From the NCBI GenBank assembly GCA_023101885.1, contig JALPQD010000102.1, forward strand, positions 4,028,971-4,092,970: 64,000 nt of DNA. The letters are read 5' to 3'. The stretch comes from Typhlomys cinereus (taxonomy: Eukaryota > Chordata > Mammalia > Rodentia > Platacanthomyidae). The position numbers and the translations under genes were made by a program. Under the pieces are notes generated by a model. It saw nothing but the letters and a program-made list of their open reading frames with translations, had not been told where the DNA came from and ran no database searches. This document shows, piece after piece, positions 22,995-34,715 of this stretch. The number at the start of each line of letters is the position of its first letter. Within the stretch, counting starts at the first letter, position 1.

Positions 22995-24725
22995 AATTAA
23001 GATCATTTGAACAAATATGAAAGGAACAATCTTTGATTAATCATTTCGTTGCATGATTTCATCAACTAATGTCGTCAGATCTCTATATGACTCTTTTACA
23101 AAAATGGGACACACTTGATTGTTTACACTGAAAATTGTCACATAAATGAACTGGCTCCTGAACATATAGATACAGCTTCAAAGTAGTTACTTGCTCTTTA
23201 GCTGTCCATATGCTTAGGATTTTTTATGCATTTTGCTGTATATATAACATTAAACCATTTTTTCAGACTTTGCTTCTTTCCAGAGAAATTTTGTCACTGA
23301 CAAGAGGCAAGATAAACAGGGGAAACCTTTCTGGTTTTGTAAGACCTCCTTTCAATTTTAATGCTCTTTTTTTGCTAATTAGTTTTTTGTGAAGCATGGT
23401 CTGTGATTTAGGCAATTTAGATTCATTTGATACAAATACTGTTTTCAATGAAAATATCCTCATTGCAAAAGATATAAGGCTTCCAGTATTCTGACATTCT
23501 AGTTTTCCCTTAAGAGATGCATTCTGATTATGTCATAAGAGTTGTGACAGAGTAAATTAACTATATGAAATTTCTTGATAATTTAGGAACACGTTCATTT
23601 TTTAAAAATAGGACCTTGTGCTGGTAGGGAATGCTTCACAGGCCTCCTTAGCTGGAGAAAGAGGGCAGTTCTTGCTCAAATAGATTGTAAACTGAATAAG
23701 GGGTATCCTAGTGCGGAGTTACAAAGAACATCGGGTGGCATAAGAAAATATAAACAGATAAAATCAATGCATAGTCTAGAGGACAGTAAATGGCAGATCA
23801 TTTAATTGATAGAAATGTGTATTTTCTTCTGAAACTTCACTGTCAGCATAGTATCTTTGACTCTGAGGACATTTTTATGAAAAATAAATAGCTATTATGT
23901 ATCAAATGAATCAAAATCATTTGCATCTATGACTTTCAGAATTATTCTGTCTCAACCTACAGTTCTTTTGAATACTAAAGATTATTAAAATCTCTTACAG
24001 ATTTAAATAAATTCTCCAACAAAAGATATGTCTATGTCCAAACCCCCATCCTGCTGTGTTGTGGACATGGCATGAGGGAGCTCTGTGCTGAATGGTTAAA
24101 GGTTGAGTCACACCTTTAACCATTCAGCTATGGATGCTGCACTTTTCAATTATTCCTAAAAGTCAGTGTCAAACATCCTTTAACAGATGCTATCTCATCA
24201 CACGGAACATGCTTTAGTCAATGTCCTATTAGTGGTTTTAAAAGAGCAGGCTTGTTTCATTTGTTCATTTTTCATATAATACATCTTCTTGATAGGTAGC
24301 AAGGTGGTTGAAATGAAATATTAAATACTGATCCTAGAACAGAATGAATGTTCCAAGGATAGGGAATAAATTATGTCACCATTAGATCATGATAGTTAAC
24401 ACAAGGTAAAGTAGTAAGGTAATATCTTAAGGCAGCTTGAGAGCTAGAAATGAGTTTAGGATGCTTGCCAAGGGTACATGAGTTGGCAGAGATGTTACCA
24501 TTGCCCAAAAGGGAATGAATGGGTGTTCTTTAAGACTGGCGGTCTAAGCTCTCTGTGAAGGAAGAGTCTTCAACACATCTCACTAAGCACATTTCCTGTT
24601 ACTGTAGAACTAACCATGGTACTGAAAATTCCAGTCATTCAACTTCTCAGTGCAACTATGTGATGTAGTCTGTACTCATTTCATCTTCCAGTTGCTGAAT
24701 GAGTATAAGAACCAGGCCACACAGG
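22995..24725. other. Mostly unique DNA, containing a perfect hairpin
   Basis: No gene is recognised. A 17-bp perfect inverted repeat with an AP-1-type loop lies at 24,087-24,128 and is reported separately. Confidence 0.4.
24087..24128. repeat. Perfect 17-bp inverted repeat, 8-nt loop
   Basis: The arms are GCTGAATGGTTAAAGGT (24,087-24,103) and its exact reverse complement (24,112-24,128). The loop TGAGTCAC contains a perfect AP-1 consensus TGAGTCA (24,104-24,110). It lies outside any mobile element I recognise. Confidence 0.95.
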
Positions 24726-24729
24726 GGAA

Positions 24730-25020
24730 CAAAGGGTTTATTTCTACTCAGAGTTGTAGGATATAGTTCAATGTCATGGCAGGAAAATTCATACTAACAA
24801 GAGTCAAAGGAGCTGGTCACACCCTCTACACAGGAAAAGCTGAGAAGGACATATTTTCTCATTTTCCAATCTGCCCAAACTACTAAACCAGCTCTCTCAG
24901 TCTTATCAACCTGCTTAAGGAATTCTCCTACCCAATATGGGCTTGATCTTCCCATATCAAATAATCTCACACAGGCTTGCTCAGTACTTTCCTTTAACTA
25001 AATAATACTTCTTAGCTGTA
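24730..25020 (-). mobile_element. MaLR (ORR1/MT-like) LTR, antisense
   Basis: The plus strand reads AAAGGGTTTATTTCTACTCAGAGTTGTAGG, then TCAATGTCATGGCAGGAAAATTC, GCTGGTCACACCCTC, and CTTGATCTTCCCATATCAAATAATCTCACACAGGC. This is the antisense order of an ORR1-type LTR. It is old and diverged. Confidence 0.5.
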
Positions 25021-25174
25021 TTTAAAGGCTCAGGTCTCAATTGTCAGTTTTTAAAATCTTTATCTAATGAATACATTATCACTTCTCAAAATGAAAGACA
25101 ATGTTGAGGAAATGGTTTATTAGTTCAGTCATTTTTATGTGGACAAAATAACTAGTGTTCATATCCCCTGTAAA

Positions 25175-25498
25175 AATGCTGGTAGGTGTGATAGCCCACC
25201 TGTAATTCCAGTCTTAGATAGCACAGATTGGGACTCCTTAGAAAAAGATAATTAGTCAGATTAAACATGTAAGTGAGATCTAGGTTTAATTAGAGGCCCT
25301 ATCACAAAAATAAATAAATAAAAGAAGAATTCAGAAAGTGATGTAGGATTATTTCTGATTTGAACCTCAGGGTTCTATGTGCACATATGTGCATATACAC
25401 ACATCCATATGAATGTGAACCTGTAAGCACATGTAAACATGAATATACACATATTCATGCTCTCCCTCCACATACCCATGAATAAATAAATAAAATAA
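25175..25498 (+). mobile_element. B4-like SINE, sense
   Basis: It begins with a B1-like segment (GCTGGTAGGTGTGATAGCCCACCTGTAATTCC). A short A/T stretch and CACACATCCATATG-type sequence follow, and it ends in AATAAATAAATAAAATAAGG. This is a diverged B4 right half with tail, and the head is missing. Confidence 0.6.
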
Positions 25499-25499
25499 G

Positions 25500-26140
25500 G
25501 ACAGAGATCATGGAAAGAGTAGTGATATTTATTTGAAATTGCACTTCAAAACCATAAAGTATCACCAAAGAGGATGAACAAAAGCAGACTAACTCCTACA
25601 TATGAGAATGCATTTTTTACATGCATCAAGGGCACAGTGGATCCAGTACAAAAACCAGTAAATCAGACATCTTGGCATATGAGCAATGCCACCTCATTAT
25701 CAAATACTGTTTCTAGTCAGAGTAGAAAGAAAACCATTTTTACTATCATCACAGCTCAGCACTCAGCATGGTTGCTTTTGACTATAAGCTGTGGAGAAAA
25801 TAAGAGTGTGGGACAAAGTGAAAGCCTCGGATGTTAGTTAATGAGGCCTTAGAAACAATTCTCAAGACAATTTATACCATGTGTTCTACAAAATTATGAG
25901 TAGCTCAGTATGAACATGACAGATAAAATATATTCTTACAGGAAAGCATTCTTCAGATGATTACATCTGTATAATGTCACCTGCTCACTGTGATTGATCT
26001 GTATGTAAAAGCAGAATAACAGAACTACTGTAAAACCTGAACTATACCCAAGAAGAAACAAGTAAGACTTTTATGGATATCTTGGAAAGCCTGAATCAAG
26101 TTTATATGAGCCACTTGAGATTTGTCCATTTTTTATCATT
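25500..26140. other. No gene recognised
   Basis: AT-rich DNA. The 87-codon frame at 25,574-25,837 has no recognisable domain. Confidence 0.35.
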
Positions 26141-26144
26141 TGTA

Positions 26145-26392
26145 TGTGTTTATCATTTGCAAGTGTGTATGCATGTCTGTGTATATGGGTACAAGTGTAC
26201 ATTCAAGTGGGTATGTTTACATGTGGAGGTGCATGTATTTGTGCATGTGTGAGTCTCTGTATCTGCACTCTGAGGCTATAATTATAAGAAGGATGCCATA
26301 TATAATCAACAATTATGTAGCTCTAAGTCTGAACTCTGTCCTAATGTTTGCAGAGCAAGTGTCTTAATTGCCAACCCATCTCCTTGGCCCCA
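26145..26392 (-). mobile_element. Old B2/B3-type SINE, antisense, heavily diverged
   Basis: A GT-rich tail (GTGTGTATGCATGTCTGTG…) leads to AGTCTGAACTCTGTCCTAATG … CTTAATTGCCAACCCATCTCCTTGGCCCC. This resembles the antisense tRNA-like head common to B2-superfamily SINEs (…GAGCCATCTCTCCAGCCCC). Confidence 0.5.
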
Positions 26393-26394
26393 TT

Positions 26395-28390
26395 TCATTT
26401 TTATTACAGTTATTTTGGGGTTTAGTTGTTCCTTCTTTTGTGTATTTTTACTAGTTAAATGATTTATTTGAGATGTTTTAAAATAAAATTTCTTTCCCCA
26501 GATATTGGTTATTAAATAGTAGTACTCAGTTATGGCTACACTAGCAGATGTCTCTGACTTTTGAAATCAGATTATAAAATATACTACCATGTCCATGTCT
26601 TCCAGGTAGCTAAAAATTTCTGCTCAGGATATAAGCTACAGTAGATATAGGGCTAGCATACATAATCGTTTCTGTATTTAACTTTATACAGTGTAATTAT
26701 TAGTTTAGAAATCAAAAGAAGACAAGAAAAATTTACTATTTCAGTGGTAGTTTCCTTCTGAGATATATCTCACCGATGTTAGCAAATATTAGTAGGTAAA
26801 TCACTGTTTTCATTAATGTACAAAAATCTTACAAAAATTGAAATGGCCACTTCATATCTCATGTGTTACACATTGCTGTGATTGGTCTTTACATAGTAAG
26901 TGCATTTATGTTTGTCTAAATATTCTTCAATATTTGCTTATTTAATATAGCATTTATTGAGCACCTTTTTCTGAATTAAAGTGAGCCGAACATGGCATCT
27001 GTCATGAATCTTACAAATGTTCAAGATACATTTATATGTAGATCGATATATAACCAAAGAGATGGACTTATAAAATCTAGTGTTGACATGAGTATATAAA
27101 TGAGATAAGGTGACATTACAATATAGGCAATTACAGAATACCAAGTTTAAATGCTTTTTACTTTAGTATCTTATTTTTATAATCTATGCATGTTTATCTA
27201 ATTTATCTTATTAAGAGCTATGCCTTTTCAAACCTAGCAATAAAGTTTCTATAATTCATAGTATTATGGAAATAAAATAGAAATGATTCCTATTCAGTAA
27301 ATAAAATACATCCTAGCTTAAATGACAGTATCCTATGTAACAACTCTATATTCAGGAACTCAAGAAAGAACAACTAACTATATCCTAAAGTATATTCAAA
27401 TATTCATTTTGAAAACACTTTACCTAGTTTAAGTTTTTTGATACTTACTTAATTACAAAAAAATCCTATTAACTATTTCTCAAAAATGGTTTTTTGACTT
27501 ATTTTTCTAAATATGGGCATTTTCTTTTGGGCAAACAGAAATCTGACAATGTCAAACAACAAGGTAAAAATATACATTTTTTTCTCCAACAAATTTGCTT
27601 ACATTGTTATGTATATTGTTCCTGTGTATTTACTGAAAAAATACCAAGACCAGAACACAGCCCAAAGGGCAAAAGAATCAACTTTCTTTAGCATTGGCAG
27701 TAAAACTATGTGTCGAATCTTTCTGGAAGCTGTTATTCCCGGACCACTCAAAGATGACTACCTGCTATTGTCTTCTTTGAAAATTCTCAATCTCTTTAGC
27801 ACTTAATAAAGCTCCTTAGCCACTTTAGCATGAATAATCTAAAAATCTATTAACAGGCTCATTATAAACCCACCAAACAATTTCAAATCCTGTCACAATT
27901 CTGTCAGCCACGGACTCATTGAAAATGCAAATTGTAAACTGTTCACAAGGAAAAGATGTGATCCATTTTAATATGTGCCAAAATGTTCAGTGAGATTCTG
28001 GGAAACTTGAAATAAAACATTGATTTAAAATTTCACATAAAATTTCCTTGAGTCACTACTATAGTTGATGCATTAAAAAATGCAAAGATGACTATGAGGG
28101 GTCTTCCTCACAAAGTAAAGAAGACTTCAAAATGGTAATATGACGTGAGCTTTGAAAGAATGTGTTTAGAGTCTAGGAAACATAATGGTAGGATGTCAGT
28201 AGAAGGAGGCAGAAGGTTCCTATTCCAGGGTAGAATGGTAATGAAGGCTTCCAGTAATAGATGACATCTGGATTTGGTCTTCAGACAAATGTGGGTGAAA
28301 AATGTCTCAGGCAGCAGAAATCAAGAAAGCAATAAGTGTAGAAAATAGAAGGGCCTAATGAATACTTAAGTATTCCTACTGATTAACAAA
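26395..28390. other. No gene recognised
   Basis: About 2 kb of AT-rich DNA without an identifiable repeat. The two overlapping frames near 27,494-27,806 show no domain or codon signature. Confidence 0.4.
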
Positions 28391-28392
28391 TA

Positions 28393-28477
28393 CTTTTCTT
28401 CCCCTTTACTTCCCTACTTCCTTCTTTCCTCTCTTCTTTACTTCTATTCTTACTTCCTTTCTTCCTTCTCCCACTCT
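28393..28477. repeat. CTTC-rich polypyrimidine low-complexity tract
   Basis: An irregular CTTC/CTTT mixture lies directly before the tandem SINE pair. Confidence 0.75.
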
Positions 28478-28507
28478 GGCACGAATTCAATTTCTTTACT
28501 TCTTAAA

Positions 28508-28818
28508 CTTTATTAATGTATGTATGTATGTATGTGTGTGTGTGTGTGTGTGTGTTGTGTATGTGTGTGTGTGTGCGTATGTGTGTGTATGTAACAGAGG
28601 GCACTGTGGAGGTGCAAGGGTGATTTCAGGAGTCAACCTAGATTGCTTCTATCTAATTTTTGCTTTGTTTTGGGATTCCTAAACCACGTTTTCCAAGGCC
28701 AGAAGTGCAGACTGCTGTCATTGCTGTCTGATGCTTTTATGTGGGATCTGAGATTCAAACTCAGATTCTTCTTGCTTTCAAGGCAGAATCTTAATCACTG
28801 AGCCATCTCTCCATTCCC
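28508..28818 (-). mobile_element. Older SINE relative, antisense, 19-bp TSD
   Basis: A GTAT/GT tail (28,515-28,592) is followed by AACAGAGGGCACTGTGGAGGTGCAAGG. It ends with CACTGAGCCATCTCTCCATTCCC. AATTTCTTTACTTCTTAAA (28,489) and AATTTCTTCACTTTTTAAA (28,819) differ at two positions over 19 bp and are the target-site duplication. Confidence 0.85.
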
Positions 28819-28837
28819 AATTTCTTCACTTTTTAAA

Positions 28838-29116
28838 ATTCAATTGTACGTGTATGCGTGTGTGTGTATGTATGTGCGTATGTTTGTGTATGTGTGTGTG
28901 TGTAGAACCACGGACGAATTAGGGAACCACCATGGACCACCTCCACCTCCTCCTTGTTTACTCTGCCCCGGGATTCATAGGCTCCACCCTACCAGGACCA
29001 GAAACGCAGGCTGCCCCCGCTTCAGCCCGGCGTCTGTATGTGGGGTCTAGGATCTGAACTCAGGACCTTCCGCCTGTAAGGCAGAGGCTTAACCCCTGAG
29101 CCACCTTTCCAGCCCC
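28838..29116 (-). mobile_element. Young tRNA-headed SINE, antisense, abutting the older copy
   Basis: The tail (ATTCAATTGTACGTG, GT/GTAT) is followed by GTAGAACCACGGACGAATTAGG and a head end …GAGCCACCTTTCCAGCCCC. It begins where the right target-site duplication of the older SINE ends, so it inserted next to or into that duplication. I could not define its own target-site duplication. Its plus-strand frame is spurious. Confidence 0.88.
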
Positions 29117-29134
29117 AGATATGATCTTTTTTAA

Positions 29135-31595
29135 AACGCTAAGTAAATCACATTTTAATCACTGATTTCTGAAGACTATTTATCTGATAATTGGAAAACA
29201 TTTTGAAGTGCATTAAAATATAAAAACAAAACCTAAGAACATGCTGTGACTCACTTGATTTTCAGTAGTCCACCACTTAGTGGCAATAACTGACAACACA
29301 ATGATTTCACAGTGTCCTTCTGCTAGAACATAGGGTTCCTGTGAGAACGCAATTCTCTCTTCTTCAACAGCGCCATTAAAATGACTTATTTGTTTCTGAT
29401 TAATGAGGACCTGTTTCTTCTTGGCATTGAGTTTTTCCTCCTGTTCTGTCTATCTGGAGAGGCAAGATGTGCATGGGCATGCACCAGCTTGTGAGATTCT
29501 GGATCAGAACTCTATGGCTTTGCAACAGTGATAAACCTCACCTCTGTTAACTGTGAATTTGCATTCCAAAGTGCAGTGACACTTTGCATGTCACCACAAA
29601 GAAACACTGACTAGGTCAGATTTTTGGCAGTCTTTGTGAATCAGTAGCTCCAATATTTGCTTGCCAGTTATTAAAATGAATGGAGAATTTTTTTCTGTAT
29701 CTTCTTTAGGCAGAGCAAAATGACAGAAAGAAAGAAAGCTCTGAGGAGAATAAGAGTTTAACTACAAGCTGTCTGAACAACTGCATATGTCCAACAAACA
29801 CAATGCTTGAATATGTGTGATTAGTATGGGCACAGCTAGAATGTATGCTGAGATTAACACTGCTGTTGAGAGGAGCGGATGAGAGTCTCCTGTTTCCCAC
29901 AATTCTGACATATATCATAGCTATCAAGGCAATCTACCGAATAACGTCATATTCCTAGCACTTTTCATGTCACCATTAGGTAAATGAAAAAAGAGCATCA
30001 ATTTGGAAAAGCAAAGGAATACTCTGGACTTGACAGCTAAGTTCTCCCTCCTGAAAGTATGACCAAAGGCTGAGCTCAGTGTACAGTAGATAGCACTGCC
30101 AGTGCTGCACCTTCATGCCTTGTGCGATAATATAAACTACTCCTTAATTCTGAAAGTACTTCCCAACATGTTCAGTGATTGAATACTGTATCTGCAAGAA
30201 AGCAACAGACTAAGATGGAACTGAAAAGTACTGTTCAGAAGAAAGTTTGAGGAAAGTAACAGACATGCTTTGTAAAATGCTAGAGTTATTACCTTTGTGA
30301 ATGTTTGGTAAAGAATGCTCTTAAAATGCAATACCTCTTTCAACCTTCATCCTAGTAATTCCAGCTGACAAAATTTAGCATTGGTAAGAAAACCAGAAGG
30401 CTTGAAATTCTGTAAGAAAAAGGTATATTTCTAGAATTATGGTAACAGCTGTTAAGAAATATATTTCTATTTTGTAGTTATTCAGAGCTGCCTAACATAA
30501 ATGTATGGTGTGGAAAGATAATAGATATAAGACAAGTGTAAAGAATCCTAACAAAGTGAACACTTCACTTGTTGGATAAAAAAATGAATACCAAAGATGG
30601 AATTTTATGAAGATAAAACTATAATTTTCACATTTCAGATCTAGAATTGATATTCCCTTTTCCCTCTGCATGCACCCTTCTATTGCTTATCTATATTTAT
30701 ATTTCTCCTAATGTTATCATAGGATGCACTTGCGTAGAAATAGAGCTCATACTAAAATTCACTTTTGAATATCCCTAAATATGCTACAACCTCCCAAGTA
30801 AACACTATCAAATATTTCATCTTAAAAATAATACAATTATTTTTAAATAAACACTCATTGACTTAAAAAGTCATTTTGTAAATAACTGAATGAGTTTTTT
30901 TAAATTGCTTTCTGGTATAGTTTTCTTTCATAGATTTTATATAAAGAGCTGAGCATGAATGAGTAAAAACAAATATGCATTGTAATCTTTTCACATTTCA
31001 AAATGATATAATATCCAACCTTGTGTTTTTCCTAAAATTGGGTTTGTTGAAAAGTAATGATATCACATGTTTAGGACATGATTTCCATTCATCAAATATA
31101 GTATATATTTATGATATATTTCTGATTCTTGGGTTTGTTTAACATTTTGAATTAGTGGTGAACGACTTTTCTTCAAGCAGAAACATGCTCTTTCCATCAA
31201 TCTATTCTATACTTGGAACCAATCTGAGATAAATATCAAAATAATATATCATGCTTTGTAATGTAAGGACTGCTATAGAAATTAAATTTATTGTTTCAAA
31301 ATTAATCACATTAATAAAACATTGCTGTTGTTGTGAGCAATAAAAACCAATAAGTAAACATTTCTGAAAGTCAATGTTTAATAAATTCCAATGCCCTTAG
31401 TAATTATTATTTGGTCTAGAACAGCACATTTTACTTGGTCCTTTAGTTTACTAGATTACTTTGAAGATTATCTATAGTTTTATAAATTAGACTATTAATA
31501 TGGAATGAAAACATCACACTACATTTTTTTTCTTCTTGTTCTAGAAGATGGATATCACCCCACCTTTGTTTACTTTCATCTCCTGTTTTCTCTAC
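29135..31595. other. Long repeat-poor, gene-poor stretch
   Basis: About 2.5 kb of AT-rich DNA in which I recognise no mobile element, microsatellite or coding region. Confidence 0.4.
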
Positions 31596-31599
31596 AAGA

Positions 31600-31985
31600 T
31601 AACTGACCTAAGCAGCAACTGGGAAAAATGCAATTTATTGGCTCACAAGTCCAGATTTGCTGAATTGTGGTTCACTCACTCAGTATATCATTACAGAGAA
31701 ATCATAGCGGAAGCCAGAAGCAGCTAGTCACATCCCGTCCACAGTAAGAGCAGACAGCAAACAGGTAATGCTTACTTACTAACTAGTTTACCCTCTCTAT
31801 CTTTACCCAATATCAGATCACCTTTTCAAAAAATGGCCCTGCCTACTGAGAGCTGGGTCTTCCCACATCAACATACAACCAAGACAATCTATCAGAGTCA
31901 TTCCAGAGGTCAATCTAGACAGGACTTCTCAGATGGGCCCAAATGTCTTTTAAAATGCCAGGTTGACAATTAACACTATCACAAC
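31600..31985 (-). mobile_element. MaLR (ORR1-like) solo LTR, antisense
   Basis: Antisense ORR1 order is visible: ATTTATTGGCTCACAAGTCC (31,634), AGCTAGTCACATCCCG (31,722), TGGGTCTTCCCACATCAACATACAACCAAGACAATC (31,855-31,890), and finally GCCAGGTTGACAATTAACACTATCACAACC. The last string is the reverse complement of the TGTGATAGT…TTGTCAACCT start typical of the family. Confidence 0.7.
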
Positions 31986-32323
31986 CATCCCTGACCCATT
32001 CTGTTTCCTTCCACAATAATTCAAACTTATTTCTTATTTGTGTTTTCTCTCACTCCAGTGTCTGTTTATCTAAATCCTCCCCTTTCTCTTCTTAAATTCT
32101 TTCCCTGTACTATGCTATATTCAAGAGGTTTGGAACACCACATCACAGAGAAAGCAGCAAGATGTTCAAAATCTGTTTAACAACCTATATCCAGTCCCAC
32201 AGGACAATCTATTGTAAATTTTACAATGTATCTTTTTCCCCTATTGGTAGCGAGAAAAAAATTATATCATGCTCATATATGACTATTAAACATGATAATG
32301 AACCACTTTAGCAATAAAGTGAC

Positions 32324-32711
32324 TGTAATGGTTGGTCTTAATTGTGAAGATAGCAGGTTTAAAATTAATCCAGGAGACAAATCTAGGCATGTTTTGTAAG
32401 GGCATTTCCAGAAAGATTTAGTGGGAAGATCTAGCCCTAATGAGGATCATATCATTCTCTGGTTTAGGAGTCCTGGATTGAATAAAAGGAAAATGCAAGT
32501 AGACCACAAGCATTCATCTCTCTTATTCTTTACTGAGACTAGCTACTGAGACTAGCTACCTCATGCTCTTAATATCAACCTAGAGATTCTGTTACAACCC
32601 CACCATCCCAACAAGATGGATCATATCCTCAAACTGCAAAGCAAAATAAGCTTTTTTTTCCTTATGCTGATTTTTTAAGGTACTTTGTCACATGAATGTC
32701 AAAATTAAGGC
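32324..32711 (+). mobile_element. MaLR (ORR1-like) 5' LTR
   Basis: It starts with TGTAATGGTTGGTCTTAATTGTG and continues with TCCAGGAGACAAATCTAGGCATG, GTGGGAAGATCTAGCCC, GGAGTCCTGGATTGAATAAAAGG (TATA-like AATAAAA), GCATTCATCTCTCTTATTC, and TCAAACTGCAAAGCAAAATAAGC (polyadenylation region). This is the sense order of an ORR1-type LTR. It contains a 13-bp tandem duplication (TACTGAGACTAGC twice, 32,531-32,556). The matching 3' LTR starts at 41,461. Confidence 0.75.
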
Positions 32712-34700
32712 ATATAGAAAAAAGGTATTTATGCAGTAGAACTGTTGTTGTGATAAACTTTACTATGTGATTCTTAGACATTGAGAACTAATTTTGGGGT
32801 GGTTACATTGAAGAGTCTGGAGTTATGGGCTACAGAAGCCTAGAGTGCTGTAAGCAGAGCTTAATGGGCTATTCTGGTGGAGGTCTGAAAGACCAGAATG
32901 CCAAGAGAAAGGTGGATAATGGGGGTATGTCTTATGAAGTGTCAGAGAGGTACTAGAAACTGATTAGAGAGCTTTTATGTTAGATTCTAAAAAATAATTT
33001 GGATTCACTTTGTAACCTGAGAGCCTGAGTAGAGCTGAGTAAGCACTAATTTCTTTGGTTGAGGAAGTTTTAAGACAGGACCTTTTCAAGCTGTGGAATG
33101 GCTGCTACTCACTGCTTATATTCAGATCTATAATGAGAGAGTGCAGAATGATATGGAAAATATGCATTCTGATGAGGAAAAAACCATTAGTTTGTAGTAA
33201 TTTTAATTACTATTTTATTTTATTTTTAATAATATTTTAAAGTAATGTATTAATTAAAAGTTACACAGAAGTCTGTAGATAAAAAATGCAATTACTAAGA
33301 AGGTAAGTGCCATTGAGGAGAAACCTCATCTTCTACATCTGACAGTGCCTGAGGCAAAACCATATCCACTAAAGACTCCAATTTGGCAACACACAATTCA
33401 TTTGAAAGGGAAATGCGTAAATAGAGAATGCTGCCACAGAGGTTCCTAGGTCTAAAATAACAAAGTTTTCCATATGTTCACCTTTGAAGGCCCACAGAAG
33501 TCACCACAACTTTAGCCAAAGGGGCCAGACTACACCTTGAGCTGACAGAACTTGGCACGATCTGTATAGTACTGGTTTTACAGTAATGAGAGATTAACGA
33601 GTGAAGGAATCGTGAAGGTAAGTTCCTGGAAAGAAGTTTCACCTGTAAGGTGAAGTTTATTGACTAATTAGAGTCTCAATAGTGTAGACAGATATGAATG
33701 TTGCAAGAGATAAGTTAGCTTCAGCCCCATTTAGCCTCCTTAATTTATTGGCCATCTTTGTATGTGACGAAACATCCCTGAGACTCAAGATAATTTTTTT
33801 GGAATATATACAAGGCACCTGTTTTTCACCAACCAAAAGGTTAAGAATGTCATCATACAGCATTTATGGACTGCAACAGAGATCTCATTAATTTTCTGTA
33901 ACATCCCTACATCAATGTATTTTAAAAGTGTCTTGATTAATAGTTTTCTTTGCTCTGTAATTATAAAACTTCTTAAGAAACATTTATCATAGTAGAACAG
34001 ATAGAATTTCAGAAAACATGAAACCATGTTTCTGGTTCATGACCACTTTTTTTTGGTTCCAGAAAAAAAATATGTCTTTTTCCTTTTAAAGAAGGAGTAA
34101 CTATTTTCTGTCTACAAAATCTACACGGCATTGGCAAGATTCTAAAATGTCACTAGGAACAGACTATATGGGGAAGGATTGGAGTCTCTTCTAGGAGACA
34201 CTGAAAGGCTGTTGTGTAAAGCTGAGAAAGGTGAGGCTTAATTTACAATAGAGACCTCAGGATGTAAGATATGGCAGTACTGTGAGTGACTGCCAAGGAA
34301 AGCTGAAGGCATAAAACAGAGACAAGCCAAAAAAGACATTATATGTACTGTAGGCAGCAGAACGGAAGGGTTGCGACTCTCAAATGTCATTAGAACCTTT
34401 TTGATTCAGTCATGAGCTTCCATACTGAGCATGAATTCATGAGCAGAATTTGGTATTTGTCCTGCAGGACTTCAGTCTTGCTTTTGCCTTGGCTGGGTTT
34501 TTCTCATCGCCATGCTCTCATCCTTCTCTTTGCAATAGAAATACTTATTCAGTATCATTGTATATTTGAACTATGTAACACTTGAATGTTTTCATTTTTA
34601 TAGGAGCTCATAGTTAAAAGTTTGTGTTGAGTCTCAGAGGAGAGTTTGGATGTTTGAACAGTGTTGAGACTTTTAAAAATGATAGAGACTCTCAGAAATT
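32712..34700 (+). mobile_element. MaLR internal region (non-coding), 5' part
   Basis: MaLR internal regions encode no protein. Here the text resembles them, ending with GAATTTGGTATTTGTCCTGCAGGACTTCAGTCTTGC … TTGGCTGGGTTTTTCTC (34,447-34,505) and TTATAGGAGCTCATAGTTAAAAG … GAGTCTCAGAGGAGAGTTTGG (34,600-34,650). It stops at the target site of a full-length L1 and resumes at 41,368. Short frames in it are not conserved genes. Confidence 0.65.
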
Positions 34701-34715
34701 AACTAATTGCATTTT
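34701..34715. repeat. Target-site duplication, left copy (full-length L1)
   Basis: AACTAATTGCATTTT is repeated exactly at 41,353-41,367, bracketing the antisense L1. The T-rich end fits the L1 endonuclease TTTT/A preference for an antisense insertion. Confidence 0.97.
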
